A DNA stretch of 45,007 nt from Oscillospiraceae bacterium (GCA_009780175.1 WRAO01000019.1:1-45007); one strand, 5' to 3'; positions 25,076 through 34,217 are shown, counted from the stretch's first letter. Notes: generated by a model not told the origin, from the letters alone. Numbers and translations: made by a program.

Positions 25076-25978
25076 TTATTCGACCAAGACTGTCTCCGCC
25101 TGTCGCGCCTTCCGATTCGAAACCACAAGCCCTAGGAGCGCAAGCAAAATACCAAGCGCATTCATCCAAATAATCCTCTCACCGAGAAAGAGTACCGAAG
25201 CCACCACCGAAACCAGCGGAATCAGATAGAGATACACACTCGTCTTCGTCGGCCCCAGTTGTTTGACGCCATACCCCCAAAGCACAAAACAAAGTGCCGA
25301 TGGCCCAAACCCAAGGAACAACATACTCGCCAGATTAACCGGCTCCAAAAACCGCTCAATACCCAGCCGAAAATCAAGGAAAAATAAGATAAGCAGCAGA
25401 AAAAATAGGCCATAGAGAAAAATCCGCCGCGTCGTCTGGATCACATGATACCCAAAAGCGGCAATTTGCTTCGTGAAAATGCAATAAACCGCCCAACAAA
25501 GCGCCATCAGCACAGCGAGAAAATCCCCTATCGGACTCAATTCGAGCCGGCTCCCGGAAAAACTAATGAGCGCAATACCGAACAGAGCCATCCCCGCCCC
25601 CAGAAAAAAAGCCTTCGCCGGTCGCCCGGTATTGAGAAACCCCCAAGAGAGCAAAGCCGTAAACATCGGCGAAACCGCCGCAATCACCCCCACATTGGAA
25701 GCCGCGGTGACGAGCAGCGCAAAATCTTGCAACAGAAAGAACATCGTCACACCCGTCAGCCCGGCAGCGGCGAATAGAAGTTCCTGCCGCCAAGTCGTCT
25801 TCCCCATTGATTTCGGGTAGATCAAATAGAGCGCCGCAGTCGCAAGGCTGAAGCGATAAAACAATAGTTCAGCAGGCGTAAACGAGCGGAGCGCGACCAC
25901 AATCGGCACAAAGGCAAAGCCCCAAATGCAAACAGCCGTCAAGACGGCGATATGTCCCAGCCATTGCTTCTTTTCCAT
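25076..25978 (-). CDS. EamA/DMT-family transporter
   Basis: A 300-aa ten-helix membrane protein with two EamA repeats (AVLTAVCIWGFAFVPIVVAL near the N-terminus, LAVLMALCWAVYCIFTKQI in the middle), family-typical FYRFSLATAAL and LGERIIWMNALGILLALLGL segments and a basic C-terminal tail. It is only distantly similar to the DMT protein at 23468-24382, so they are not a recent duplication. The substrate is unknown. GGGGGAG precedes the ATG. Single-gene unit with its own promoter, ending about 57 bases short of the tRNA. Confidence 0.87.
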   Translation of the reverse strand: MEKKQWLGHIAVLTAVCIWGFAFVPIVVALRSFTPAELLFYRFSLATAALYLIYPKSMGKTTWRQELLFAAAGLTGVTMFFLLQDFALLVTAASNVGVIAAVSPMFTALLSWGFLNTGRPAKAFFLGAGMALFGIALISFSGSRLELSPIGDFLAVLMALCWAVYCIFTKQIAAFGYHVIQTTRRIFLYGLFFLLLILFFLDFRLGIERFLEPVNLASMLFLGFGPSALCFVLWGYGVKQLGPTKTSVYLYLIPLVSVVASVLFLGERIIWMNALGILLALLGLVVSNRKARQAETVLVE

Positions 25979-26010
25979 TGTGCTCCCCCCGATCGTTCAT
26001 ATTTCCCATC

Positions 26011-26039
26011 AGTTTAGCACGGTCCAGTGCGAAAGTCAA
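26011..26039 (-). promoter_or_regulatory. promoter of the second DMT transporter
   Basis: TTGACT (26034-26039, minus), 17-base spacer, TAAACT (26011-26016), 33 bases upstream of the ATG. Confidence 0.65.
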
Positions 26040-26131
26040 TCAAAGGGCGTGGAAACCTCTCGTCTTTTCAGGCCGGATATGGCATACTTCTCACTATCAA
26101 TCTCTTGGAGGTGCCCATAACGTCAGATGGA

Positions 26132-26371
26132 ATGAACAAATCCATACCATGGGGCTGGGTTGTCTTTGGTCTAATTCTATTTTGGCCCATAGGCCTGATT
26201 CTGCTCCTCAAGAAAATCCACACCGACAAAAGCGCCACTTTGCGTAGCGGACGCCTTGTCGCCCTTACATCCTACGTCCTGTTCTTCCTTACCTTCATGT
26301 GTGGTAGCATTGCACATCTCAGAGACGGGCAGCGAATTGCAAGTTCTATTTTCAAAAATAAAAATAAATAA
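26132..26371 (+). CDS. small two-helix membrane protein
   Basis: A protein of at least 79 aa starting MNKSIPWGWVVFGLILFWPIGLILLLKKI, then a basic linker and a second hydrophobic helix (LVALTSYVLFFLTFMCGSI). The WGW...FWPIGL...KK pattern recalls small clostridial membrane proteins that often carry a short zinc-ribbon or SHOCT-like part, absent here. The annotated ATG is 20 bases past the only good ribosome site (GGAGG at 26107-26111). The properly spaced in-frame codon is ATA at 26117, so a non-standard start five codons earlier is possible. Function unknown. Confidence 0.6.
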   Translation: MNKSIPWGWVVFGLILFWPIGLILLLKKIHTDKSATLRSGRLVALTSYVLFFLTFMCGSIAHLRDGQRIASSIFKNKNK

Positions 26372-26385
26372 AGTAAAGATAATTA

Positions 26386-26413
26386 TTGCAATTATAAAAT
26401 ACTGTGTTATAAT
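26386..26413 (+). promoter_or_regulatory. promoter of the VTC/CotH/glycosyltransferase operon
   Basis: TTGCAA (26386-26391), 16-base spacer, perfect TATAAT (26408-26413). It gives a leader of about 105 bases before the first ATG. Confidence 0.75.
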
Positions 26414-26419
26414 AGTTTA

Positions 26420-26524
26420 CATAACGGTGCCGAAACGCATCGAAAACTGACCCAAAGAAGGCTTTTATAGGCGACAAGTTCCGATTCCGTTTAGAACCGA
26501 TACTGATATATAGGTGTGGTGATT
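26420..26524 (+). promoter_or_regulatory. long 5' leader, possibly a structured RNA
   Basis: No ORF. AACGGT near the 5' end can pair (five of six) with ACCGAT near the 3' end, enclosing a GCC...GGC closed arm with a CGAAAA loop and a CCCAAAG strand. The layout recalls c-di-GMP-I (GEMM) riboswitches, but the consensus ACGCAAAG is not matched, so this is only a lead. Confidence 0.25.
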
Positions 26525-27223
26525 ATGACTGAAGTCTTAAGACAAGAAAAGAAGTACTTGATTACTCTCGAGCAATACTATCATCTCTCTCGTCAGTTTA
26601 GCAAACTCTTGAAAGAGGACCAGCATAGCAGTGGAGACGGATACGTGGTTCGCTCCCTATACTTCGACCAGCTCGATGATAACGACTTTGAGGAGAAAAT
26701 AGAGGGCCTAGAGGTACGGAAAAAGATACGACTTCGCAATTATGGTGCAAATTCCCAGTCGGCCAAGCTTGAAATGAAGCAGAAGCAAGGTGCGCTGCAG
26801 AAAAAACGCTCTTTGACGCTGGACAAGGGACAATCAGAGCGCCTGATCAAAGGAGATTACTCTGTACTCCTAGAGTCTAAGTCCGAATTTGCCGGAGAAT
26901 GTTTTGGCCTGATGCATATGCAGTGTTATCGACCAAAAGCGGTTGTGTCCTATCAAAGAAAAGGTTTTGTAGCGGATGAAAATGACATCAGAATTACCTT
27001 CGACCACCACATAGTAGGGACAGAGTCTAACTTCGATATCTTTTCAAAAGATTTAGTGGAGAACCCGGTATTTGATCCGTTCTTGGTGGTTATGGAAGTG
27101 AAGTTCAATGGCTTTTTGCTCAGCTATATCAAAGATATTATTAACGAAGTGAATGTAAGCGAGTTAGCGGTTAGTAAATACTGCCTTGGTAGGGCAGTCG
27201 GAAAAAATTATATATTTTTATAA
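26525..27223 (+). CDS. polyphosphate polymerase (VTC) domain protein
   Basis: A 232-aa soluble protein of the VTC/triphosphate-tunnel-metalloenzyme type. Strand motifs with alternating charged residues line a tunnel in this fold: RQEKKYLI at the N-terminus, VRSLYFD, RKKIRLRNYG, KLEMKQKQG, VSYQRKGFV, IRITFDHH, VMEVKFNG and the closing SKYCLGR. Yeast Vtc4 makes polyphosphate from ATP with this domain; bacterial versions next to DUF4956 and CotH have no proven reaction known to me. The ATG at 26525 follows AGGTG by eight bases. First gene of the AT-rich operon, 15 bases before the DUF4956 gene. Confidence 0.85.
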   Translation: MTEVLRQEKKYLITLEQYYHLSRQFSKLLKEDQHSSGDGYVVRSLYFDQLDDNDFEEKIEGLEVRKKIRLRNYGANSQSAKLEMKQKQGALQKKRSLTLDKGQSERLIKGDYSVLLESKSEFAGECFGLMHMQCYRPKAVVSYQRKGFVADENDIRITFDHHIVGTESNFDIFSKDLVENPVFDPFLVVMEVKFNGFLLSYIKDIINEVNVSELAVSKYCLGRAVGKNYIFL

Positions 27224-27238
27224 GGTGGGGATATACAA

Positions 27239-27916
27239 ATGAGAGATATGCTATTGGATATTTTAGCACAAAGCGGCGGTTTAACCATTCAAGACATTGT
27301 GATCCGGATGGCGGCAGCTTCACTATTGAGCGTGGTCATCTACATTTCCTATTGGTTTACCCATGCAGGCGCGTCTTACAGCAAGAAATTTAATGTTTCC
27401 CTTGTTACGCTTACCATTTTATCCTGTACCGTTATCACCGTTATCGGAAATAACATCGCTTTGGCTCTGGGTATGGCGGGCGCGCTCTCTATCGTGCGAT
27501 TCCGTACGGCGATCAAAGATTCAAGAGACACAACTTACATCTTCTGGTCAGTTATTGTCGGTTTATGCAGCGGCGTAGGCGATTTCTGGACAGCGATTAT
27601 CGGCAGTGGCGTCGTGTTCGTAGTCATGCTTCTCATGGGGAGAGTTCGAAACGAAAATCGGATCCTGCTGATTATTAAAGCCCAAAAAAGCTTAGAGAGC
27701 GACATTGAAGGAACGGTATTCCAGCATTTCAATATGCAGCCTCTGCTCCGTGTGAAGAATACGACCCCAAGCAGCGTAGAATTTATCTTCGAAATGGGGC
27801 GAAGCACATATAATCGCACCTATAAGGGCGAGAAAAATATCACGCAGTTGTTATATGAGAAGGACGGCGTGGAGTATGTAAACATCGTCACCCAAAATGA
27901 CGAAATCAGTGGTTAA
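27239..27916 (+). CDS. DUF4956 membrane protein
   Basis: A 225-aa protein with about four membrane helices in the first 135 residues and a cytoplasmic C-terminal domain (about 140-225). The family signature LALGMAGALSIVRFRTAIKD lies between helices; it ends in a conserved basic/acidic pattern that could contact phosphate. The fold resembles MgtC-like membrane proteins in its SIVRFRT segment. DUF4956 genes are often found beside VTC-domain and CotH genes, as here (15 bases after VTC, 24 bases before CotH), which suggests a membrane partner or channel for the polymer made by VTC. Function unproven. Confidence 0.87.
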   Translation: MRDMLLDILAQSGGLTIQDIVIRMAAASLLSVVIYISYWFTHAGASYSKKFNVSLVTLTILSCTVITVIGNNIALALGMAGALSIVRFRTAIKDSRDTTYIFWSVIVGLCSGVGDFWTAIIGSGVVFVVMLLMGRVRNENRILLIIKAQKSLESDIEGTVFQHFNMQPLLRVKNTTPSSVEFIFEMGRSTYNRTYKGEKNITQLLYEKDGVEYVNIVTQNDEISG

Positions 27917-27940
27917 GAGACAAGACATAGTGAGGCGGTA

Positions 27941-29557
27941 ATGATGAGGCGTAGTGTTCTTTATTATATGGCCGGCCTTTTAGTGGCCGCAATGCTCATA
28001 GTGGGAGTAATGTACATCGGGACAAGCGATGATGTACAGCGCCACCACCAGCACCTTGAACGCCCGAGCGAAGCGGATTTGGGGTATTGTTTGCATTGCG
28101 ACGACCATACGTTTTGCACACATCTGCCCCTTATTATAATCAATACGCATGGCGCCGAAATACCGGGCAGACCTATCAACTATGAATTGGGCATCCATGG
28201 GTTTGGCGATTTGTTGGTTACAACGCCTGACGGTGGGACCGAAATAGAAGTTTCTGTGGTGGTCATAGATAATCCGAATCAGTGGAATCATGCGGATGAC
28301 CTGCCTGTTCACGAGTCCTTGGCAATGATGCGCATACGTGGGAATTCATCTCGTTTTTTTGACAAACCAAACTACCGTATCAGCCTAATCCATCCCAACG
28401 CTGCAGATAACCCATTGCCGCTCCTCGGCATGAATCCTCATGCGGAATGGGCACTTCATGGTCCATTTTTGGATAAGACCCTCATGCGTAATTACGTATG
28501 GATGAATATCGCTGCCGAGGTCATGGGTCCGGGACATTTTGTCCCAGAAGTGCGGTTCTTTGAACTCATCTTGAACGGGGAATATCAAGGCCTTTATGTT
28601 CTCATGGAAACCGTCAGAGTAAGCCCACACAGACTTGATATGAACCGCTATCGGGAAGGGATGCCTGCTACCAGTTATCTTGTGCGCTTGGACTCGCGCA
28701 CCCAGACGTCCGAGCGGATCGTGGACACTTTTGTTACGTATACCTATCGCCTGGAAGGGCTGAACTCCGTAGAGATTATGTACCCCAGGCTTTCCCAGCA
28801 AAGTGACAGTGTGCGCGATTATGTGACGAGAACTATGAGTACGATGGAATATTTTCTTTACTCGCCGGAAGTCATCTGGGATTCCCGCAGGTACGAGCGG
28901 TATATTGATGTAAATTCTTTCGTGAACTTCTATATCATCAATGAGTTCATTGCCAATAATGACTTGTGGACCGGTTCAACCTATCTCCACAGTGACGTGC
29001 GGGGGCGGATCGTAGCAGGCCCCGTTTGGGACTTTAATAATGTGATGGATAATTTCTTCCTATCCATGCCCGCAGATGAATTTATGCTCGCCAATCGCGG
29101 CTGGTTTGACCGATTGATGATGTGTCCCGATTTTACTGAGCGGGTTATCCGCCGCTGGCATGAACTACGCAGGGGTGTGTTAGCCGAAGAGCGGCTGATC
29201 AGCTATATGCAAGAAGTAGAGGATTGGCTAGGTAGCGCCATTGATCGCAATTTTGAAGTGTGGGGATACAGCTTTGACCCCTTTCAAGTAAACGCCATGT
29301 CACGGCGTGGCCCAACGCATGCGGAAGTGACGGCAAGAGTGCCTGTGTATGAGGGGATGAGTTTGGCGGCCTATGAAGCGGCCAGATATCAAACTCACCG
29401 TGAAATGATACGTGAACTGAATCCAGCAAGCTTTGCAGAAGCCCAAGAATCGGCGCGCAACTTCATGATAGAGCGCGGGCGATTTCTGGATCGCCATATA
29501 GAAACCCTACGGCAATTTAGTCATCCTTCCCGGCACGCATTGTGGATTGTACCATAA
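27941..29557 (+). CDS. CotH-family protein kinase, membrane-anchored
   Basis: A 538-aa protein with an N-terminal membrane anchor (about residues 6-27) and a large outside domain. CotH motifs are clear: MRIRGNSSRFFDKPNYRISL (about 128-147), GPFLDKTLMRNYVW, GEYQGLYVLMETV and the metal-binding VWDFNNVMDNF (about 363-373). Atypical secreted kinases of this family phosphorylate spore-coat CotB/CotG in Bacillus; many relatives occur in surface-polymer operons instead. A Cys/His-rich patch near the N-terminus (YCLHCDDHTFCTH, residues 49-61) could bind metal and is not a standard CotH part. The start could be either of two adjacent ATGs. Confidence 0.9.
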   Translation: MMRRSVLYYMAGLLVAAMLIVGVMYIGTSDDVQRHHQHLERPSEADLGYCLHCDDHTFCTHLPLIIINTHGAEIPGRPINYELGIHGFGDLLVTTPDGGTEIEVSVVVIDNPNQWNHADDLPVHESLAMMRIRGNSSRFFDKPNYRISLIHPNAADNPLPLLGMNPHAEWALHGPFLDKTLMRNYVWMNIAAEVMGPGHFVPEVRFFELILNGEYQGLYVLMETVRVSPHRLDMNRYREGMPATSYLVRLDSRTQTSERIVDTFVTYTYRLEGLNSVEIMYPRLSQQSDSVRDYVTRTMSTMEYFLYSPEVIWDSRRYERYIDVNSFVNFYIINEFIANNDLWTGSTYLHSDVRGRIVAGPVWDFNNVMDNFFLSMPADEFMLANRGWFDRLMMCPDFTERVIRRWHELRRGVLAEERLISYMQEVEDWLGSAIDRNFEVWGYSFDPFQVNAMSRRGPTHAEVTARVPVYEGMSLAAYEAARYQTHREMIRELNPASFAEAQESARNFMIERGRFLDRHIETLRQFSHPSRHALWIVP

Positions 29558-29575
29558 GCGAAAGGTATATGTATT

Positions 29576-31672
29576 ATGCTAAAATATCTCATTGCAGTAT
29601 TATTAATAGTCGTCCTCGCACTTGGAGCGTTTTATGCGCATTTTTCCAGAAGTGTATTTATTGACTTCAGACCGAATGCGCCTGTGACGGCTGTGTTCCG
29701 CGCGGATGGAGATGCCATTGTGCATCAAAATTCGGACGGGTCTACCGTTCCCTTGACCTTACGCGGCGTGGAGATGACTCCATCCGTTCCGGGGAATATG
29801 GCTTGGGACTTTGCCGCCGGCATGAGCGACTATTTGCGGTGGTTTGGATATATCGACGCAATGGGTGCAAACGCGATCTATGTCCCTAATATTATGAACT
29901 CTGATTTTTATAGTGCCTTATATCAATTTAATACAACAAATGAAAGACCGCTGCTTCTTTTGCAAGGTGTAGACGGCCATGATTACAACAGCCTAACTTC
30001 TGCGCTCAAGGAAGCAATCGACATTATACACGGACAACGAATTAATTTTTTTGGCGGCACCGGCGTTGAGATTTTTCTGTCAAATATATCTCCCTGGGTT
30101 GTCGGCTTTGTAGTGGGTGCGGATTGGAACCCAGATACGATTGTATTTATGAATCACTTCGACCCTACTATGTCCGACAGTTTCGAAGGCGAGTTTTTTA
30201 GTTCGGCCGAGGGCGCTTCGCGCTTTGAAGTGATGCTCGCCCAAGTAATGGATCATGCGACCGCCTATGAATCGAGTCGGTTTAAGACACAGCGTCCCAT
30301 CGGGTTTCTCTCAAGCCCCACCCTAGACTTCTTGGAATATGCGCCTGCTTATGCAACGCAACTGCGGAAATACGTGCAGTTAGATCCTGAAAACATCCTC
30401 CCTTCGGAATCCATGGTCGCGGGGACATTTGCGGCGTATCGGTTGTTTCATTTCACCGAAGACTTTACAGATTATCTGACACCCAGTCAGCAAGAAGCCC
30501 TCGCGCCAATCTTGGAGAACCTAGACCGCAGTTGTATGTTCAACGGATATCTAGATTTGCTTGCACAATACCACAGCATGCCGGTAATCGCAACAGGTTT
30601 TGGCTTTTCTTCCGGCCGTGCGCCGCAAAGAATGGACGAGCCGCCCTTGACAGAGCGGGAGCAAGGAGAAGCGCTTGCCAGAACGGCAATGCAGATCGAG
30701 GAGCGCGGCTGGGCCGGAGGCTTCATTTCCACTTGGCAAGATACATGGGAGCGGCGCACTTGGAATACCGCCTTTTCTTCAGATCCGTGGCGCTACCATT
30801 ACTGGCATAATTTGCAGTCTGCCGACCAAGGGTATGGGCTGATGGCCTTTGAACCGGGGCGTCATGCACGTCCGGTTTTGATCGACGGCAATGCGAACGA
30901 ATGGGTTGACACCCATCTGGTTCATGAATATAATGGCCTTCGTGTCTATGCACAGTACAGCCTCCATGGACTCTACCTGCTGATACGCGGTGAGGGAGTG
31001 AACCCGCAAAATACCCTTTACCTGCCGATTGATGTAACGCCCAACTCCGGCACGTCTGCGTTTCGCAATCTACAATTTGATCGGCCTTCGGACTTTTTGC
31101 TGATTTTATCGGGAGAGTATGAAAGCCGCCTGCTGGTCAACCAACGTTATCATGCAACCTATCAGCGATTTTATGAGGAAATGACGGGGATAAACCCCTT
31201 CACACGAGTGCCGCGTCAGTGGAATTCGGACTTTGTCCCAATTACCCTTGCCTTGCAAAACACCGCAATCGTGGACGCCGACCTATTTACCGATCTAGCT
31301 GAGGACGTGCGGGACATGCTGCGATTGCAATCTTGGGATACAGGCGTACTTACGCATGGCATAGGAAACCCCGCCTCTCCCGATTTTAATTCCTTATCCG
31401 ATTTCTTTTTCGGCGAAAACTTGGTTGAAATACGCTTACCGTGGATGCTGTTAAACTTTTTTGATCCTTCCACCATGCAGGTGCACGACGACTATTATGT
31501 CCGGTTTGGAGTAGAAGGCATTCGCGTCCAAGAGATATACATCGGCGTCGCAATGGAAGGCGGCGAGGTTCCGATGTCGCCGATTCCGCTGCGCGGGTGG
31601 AGAAATACTGTGGAAGTCCACGAGCGCTTAAAACAGTCCTATTTTATTATGCAAGAGATTTGGGGTGATTAA
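29576..31672 (+). CDS. large exported protein of unknown function, putative TIM-barrel with C-terminal sugar-binding-like module
   Basis: A 698-aa protein anchored by an N-terminal helix (residues 3-22). Residues about 30-420 look like a glycosidase-type barrel: LTLRGVEMTPSVPG at the first strand, WFGYIDAMGANAIYVPNI, RPLLLLQGVDG, GFVVGADWNP, PVIATGFGFSSG and a late GGFISTWQDTWERRTWNT strand with acidic residues. From about 440 (IDGNANEWVDTHLVHEY) the pattern resembles DOMON/CBM9-like beta-sandwiches. No catalytic pair can be assigned. It sits between the CotH kinase and the HEAT-like protein and may trim, bind or modify the polymer outside the cell. Residue numbers are rough and the fold is inference. 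Confidence 0.7.
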   Translation: MLKYLIAVLLIVVLALGAFYAHFSRSVFIDFRPNAPVTAVFRADGDAIVHQNSDGSTVPLTLRGVEMTPSVPGNMAWDFAAGMSDYLRWFGYIDAMGANAIYVPNIMNSDFYSALYQFNTTNERPLLLLQGVDGHDYNSLTSALKEAIDIIHGQRINFFGGTGVEIFLSNISPWVVGFVVGADWNPDTIVFMNHFDPTMSDSFEGEFFSSAEGASRFEVMLAQVMDHATAYESSRFKTQRPIGFLSSPTLDFLEYAPAYATQLRKYVQLDPENILPSESMVAGTFAAYRLFHFTEDFTDYLTPSQQEALAPILENLDRSCMFNGYLDLLAQYHSMPVIATGFGFSSGRAPQRMDEPPLTEREQGEALARTAMQIEERGWAGGFISTWQDTWERRTWNTAFSSDPWRYHYWHNLQSADQGYGLMAFEPGRHARPVLIDGNANEWVDTHLVHEYNGLRVYAQYSLHGLYLLIRGEGVNPQNTLYLPIDVTPNSGTSAFRNLQFDRPSDFLLILSGEYESRLLVNQRYHATYQRFYEEMTGINPFTRVPRQWNSDFVPITLALQNTAIVDADLFTDLAEDVRDMLRLQSWDTGVLTHGIGNPASPDFNSLSDFFFGENLVEIRLPWMLLNFFDPSTMQVHDDYYVRFGVEGIRVQEIYIGVAMEGGEVPMSPIPLRGWRNTVEVHERLKQSYFIMQEIWGD

Positions 31673-31674
31673 CT

Positions 31675-32712
31675 ATGTTTTCCGACTTGAGAATATATCT
31701 GATTATTGGAATATTTATGATTTCCTGCATTGCGTTGATGCTTTTCAACTTTGCAATGATTCATTACAGCAAGAGCAAAAATACTCCCTCGACAAGCGAA
31801 ATTAATAAATGGAAACTGGTGCTGTATAGACAAGTCATCAAAAGTCCCGGTGTGCAGCCTAACCAATTGAAACATGCGAAATTTTTGTTGAGAAAGTTGT
31901 CAAAGCCAGAAAACCTCGTTGCATACGCACAAGCCCTACAATGCCTGAAGAGTGAGTTTCCAGAGGCTTACAGCGACTACATACAAAAGGAACATACCGT
32001 TTTCCAGAGACTTGCCTATATGTACAGCAAGAAGCCCCGCATTGAACGGACATGCTATGCCGATTTTATTGGCACATTCCCCCTAGTAGCAGGAGATACG
32101 CCCGGACAACTGGTGGACACCCTCATTTCATACATAGACGATTCTAACATTCATTGCCGCACAAAAGTTCTGGGCGCACTCTGTAGCATTGGCAGCGTCC
32201 ATGGCGTGGCGAATGTATTGCAACTCATTCACGACAGGGGCCTTTTCATGCATCACCAACTCCTAACAAACGAGCTATCAAATTTTAGTGGTGATAAAGA
32301 AATTCTGGGAGAATATTTGTGGCGTGAAAGCCGACAGTGGAATGACAATATCACTGTTTCTGTGATACAATTTATCACAAGATTTTCCTCTCGCTACCGC
32401 GACACCTTCTTGCCGGTTTTGCAGGATTCTTCTGCCAGCCCGGAGGTGCGGTCGGCTGTTATTCGCTATTATGGAGAACACATGTATGAGCCGGTGCGCC
32501 TGATATTGACGGAGTTTATCACCAATCCTACAGACAGCAGCTTGACCGCCGCGGCAGAATCTGTTTTAGCTTTGTACCCAGCGTCGGCGCCGGAATCGAG
32601 TGTGATACAAGAGCAGGAGCTGCCCGAGTTGAACTGGTATATGCAACATAATACACGTCCACCCTTCTTAAGCTGGGCGATCAACAAATTAGTCGGAAAT
32701 TCTGCAGTGTGA
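31675..32712 (+). CDS. membrane-anchored HEAT-like repeat protein
   Basis: A 345-aa protein with one N-terminal membrane helix (about residues 7-28) and an all-helical cytoplasmic body built of HEAT-like repeats (for example LVDTLISYIDDSNIHCRTKV, FLPVLQDSSASPEVRSAVI, VRLILTEFITNPTDSSLTAA). Such proteins are scaffolds. It begins two bases after the preceding stop, with GGGGTGA as ribosome site. Being next to the glycosyltransferase, it could hold the synthase and the other subunits together. The topology (N-terminus outside or inside) is uncertain. No enzyme motif seen. Confidence 0.75.
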   Translation: MFSDLRIYLIIGIFMISCIALMLFNFAMIHYSKSKNTPSTSEINKWKLVLYRQVIKSPGVQPNQLKHAKFLLRKLSKPENLVAYAQALQCLKSEFPEAYSDYIQKEHTVFQRLAYMYSKKPRIERTCYADFIGTFPLVAGDTPGQLVDTLISYIDDSNIHCRTKVLGALCSIGSVHGVANVLQLIHDRGLFMHHQLLTNELSNFSGDKEILGEYLWRESRQWNDNITVSVIQFITRFSSRYRDTFLPVLQDSSASPEVRSAVIRYYGEHMYEPVRLILTEFITNPTDSSLTAAAESVLALYPASAPESSVIQEQELPELNWYMQHNTRPPFLSWAINKLVGNSAV

Positions 32713-32807
32713 GAACAAGGATACAAAAGAAATGACCGCATATATGTCTGACGTATGAAAAAGCGTCGACTTACAGAAAATGCCGGGCGGCGGAAAGGAA
32801 GCATACG

Positions 32808-34190
32808 ATGGATTTTTTACGAGAGGCCCTCTACTATGTCAGCATATTTTTCATCCTATACCTAATCGTATTCGCAACCTTTTCGTTTTTTGCTGTTTTG
32901 ATCGGGGCTTACAGGCTGTATGTAAGTAATCGTATGCTAAAGTTTAGAAATAAGCTTGACCATGACGATCTGCCCATCTCCATTGTGCTTCCGGCTTATG
33001 ATGAGGCGGTTACCATTGTAGACAGTGTCCACTCCCTTTTGGATCAGGACTATCAATTATATGAAATCATTGTGGTAGACGATGGCTCTGAAGATGACAC
33101 GACTCAAATCCTAATCGATGCCTTTGACATGAAGCCGACCGATCGCTCGATCAGCCATGAACTGGCGTGTCAGCCCGAGGAGGCCATTTACGAAACAATA
33201 GCAAATGGCGTCCCGATTACCCTGATACGCAAGAAAAACGGCGGCAAAGGCGACGCGCTGAACATGGGCATCAATGCCAGCCGCTATCCGTATTTTGTCT
33301 GCATGGACGCGGACTCCAAACTGCAAAAAGATTCCCTGAAAGAAATTGTAGAGCCGGTATTTGAAGATGATGCCGTTATAGCTGTCGGAGGCATGATCTT
33401 GCTCTCCCAATGTGTGCAGATGGAAGACGGAAAAGCGGTCAATTATCGCCTGCCGTCTAACTTGCTGGTATCTTTGCAGGCGGTGGAGTATAACCGCTCT
33501 TTCTTAGCCAGTCGTATGCTGATGGACACATTTAATGGGAACTTGATTATATCCGGGGCTTTTGGCCTGTTTAAGAAAGCGACGGTCATTGCCGCCGGTG
33601 GCTATAGTTCTGATAATCTGGGCGAAGATATGGAACTGGTTCTAAAGCTGCATGGATATTGCCGCAACAATGACATGAACTATCAGATGCGGTATCAACC
33701 GAGCGCCCTGTGTATGACGCAAGCGCCCACAAGCCTGCGAGACTTGGCAAGCCAACGCCGCAGATGGCACATAGGCTTGTTCCAAAGTATGCTGGTACAC
33801 CGACGGATCATGCTGAATGCAAAATTCGGGTTGGTGAGCTTCTTCTCATACTTATATTATCTGATGTATGAGTTGTTAGCGCCGGTGATTGAACTATTTG
33901 GAATTTTGACTATTATGCTAGCGCTCTATATCGACGTGCTGAATGTAGGCTACATGATCTTGTTTTTGACCATATATGCGATCTATGGCGCCATCATAAG
34001 TCTGAGCGCTTTTTCTCAGCAAATGTACATCCAAAAGTTTCAGATATCGCTTTGGGATATGCTAAAGACTTTGTTTTTATGTGTAGTGGAGTTTGGTTTG
34101 TTCCGTTATGTTCTTGTCATCGTACGTTTTGCGGCCTTCCTCCGATATGGAAAGAACAAAACGACTTGGGGGAAAATTAAACGAGTATGA
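32808..34190 (+). CDS. processive-type family 2 glycosyltransferase (membrane)
   Basis: A 460-aa membrane synthase. An N-terminal helix (about 9-33) precedes a GT-A domain with ISIVLPAYDEA, VVDDGSEDDT (nucleotide-binding aspartates), CMDADSK (metal DxD), NLGEDMELV (catalytic acid) and QRRRWHIG (QxxRW acceptor motif), followed by three to four C-terminal helices. This arrangement is that of hyaluronan, poly-N-acetylglucosamine and cellulose-type synthases that extrude a chain as they build it. The sugar cannot be told. It follows the HEAT gene by 95 bases without a recognised promoter and is the last gene of the operon. Confidence 0.92.
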   Translation: MDFLREALYYVSIFFILYLIVFATFSFFAVLIGAYRLYVSNRMLKFRNKLDHDDLPISIVLPAYDEAVTIVDSVHSLLDQDYQLYEIIVVDDGSEDDTTQILIDAFDMKPTDRSISHELACQPEEAIYETIANGVPITLIRKKNGGKGDALNMGINASRYPYFVCMDADSKLQKDSLKEIVEPVFEDDAVIAVGGMILLSQCVQMEDGKAVNYRLPSNLLVSLQAVEYNRSFLASRMLMDTFNGNLIISGAFGLFKKATVIAAGGYSSDNLGEDMELVLKLHGYCRNNDMNYQMRYQPSALCMTQAPTSLRDLASQRRRWHIGLFQSMLVHRRIMLNAKFGLVSFFSYLYYLMYELLAPVIELFGILTIMLALYIDVLNVGYMILFLTIYAIYGAIISLSAFSQQMYIQKFQISLWDMLKTLFLCVVEFGLFRYVLVIVRFAAFLRYGKNKTTWGKIKRV

Positions 34191-34217
34191 TGCCCTAGTG
34201 TAATAAGGTGGACTTTA

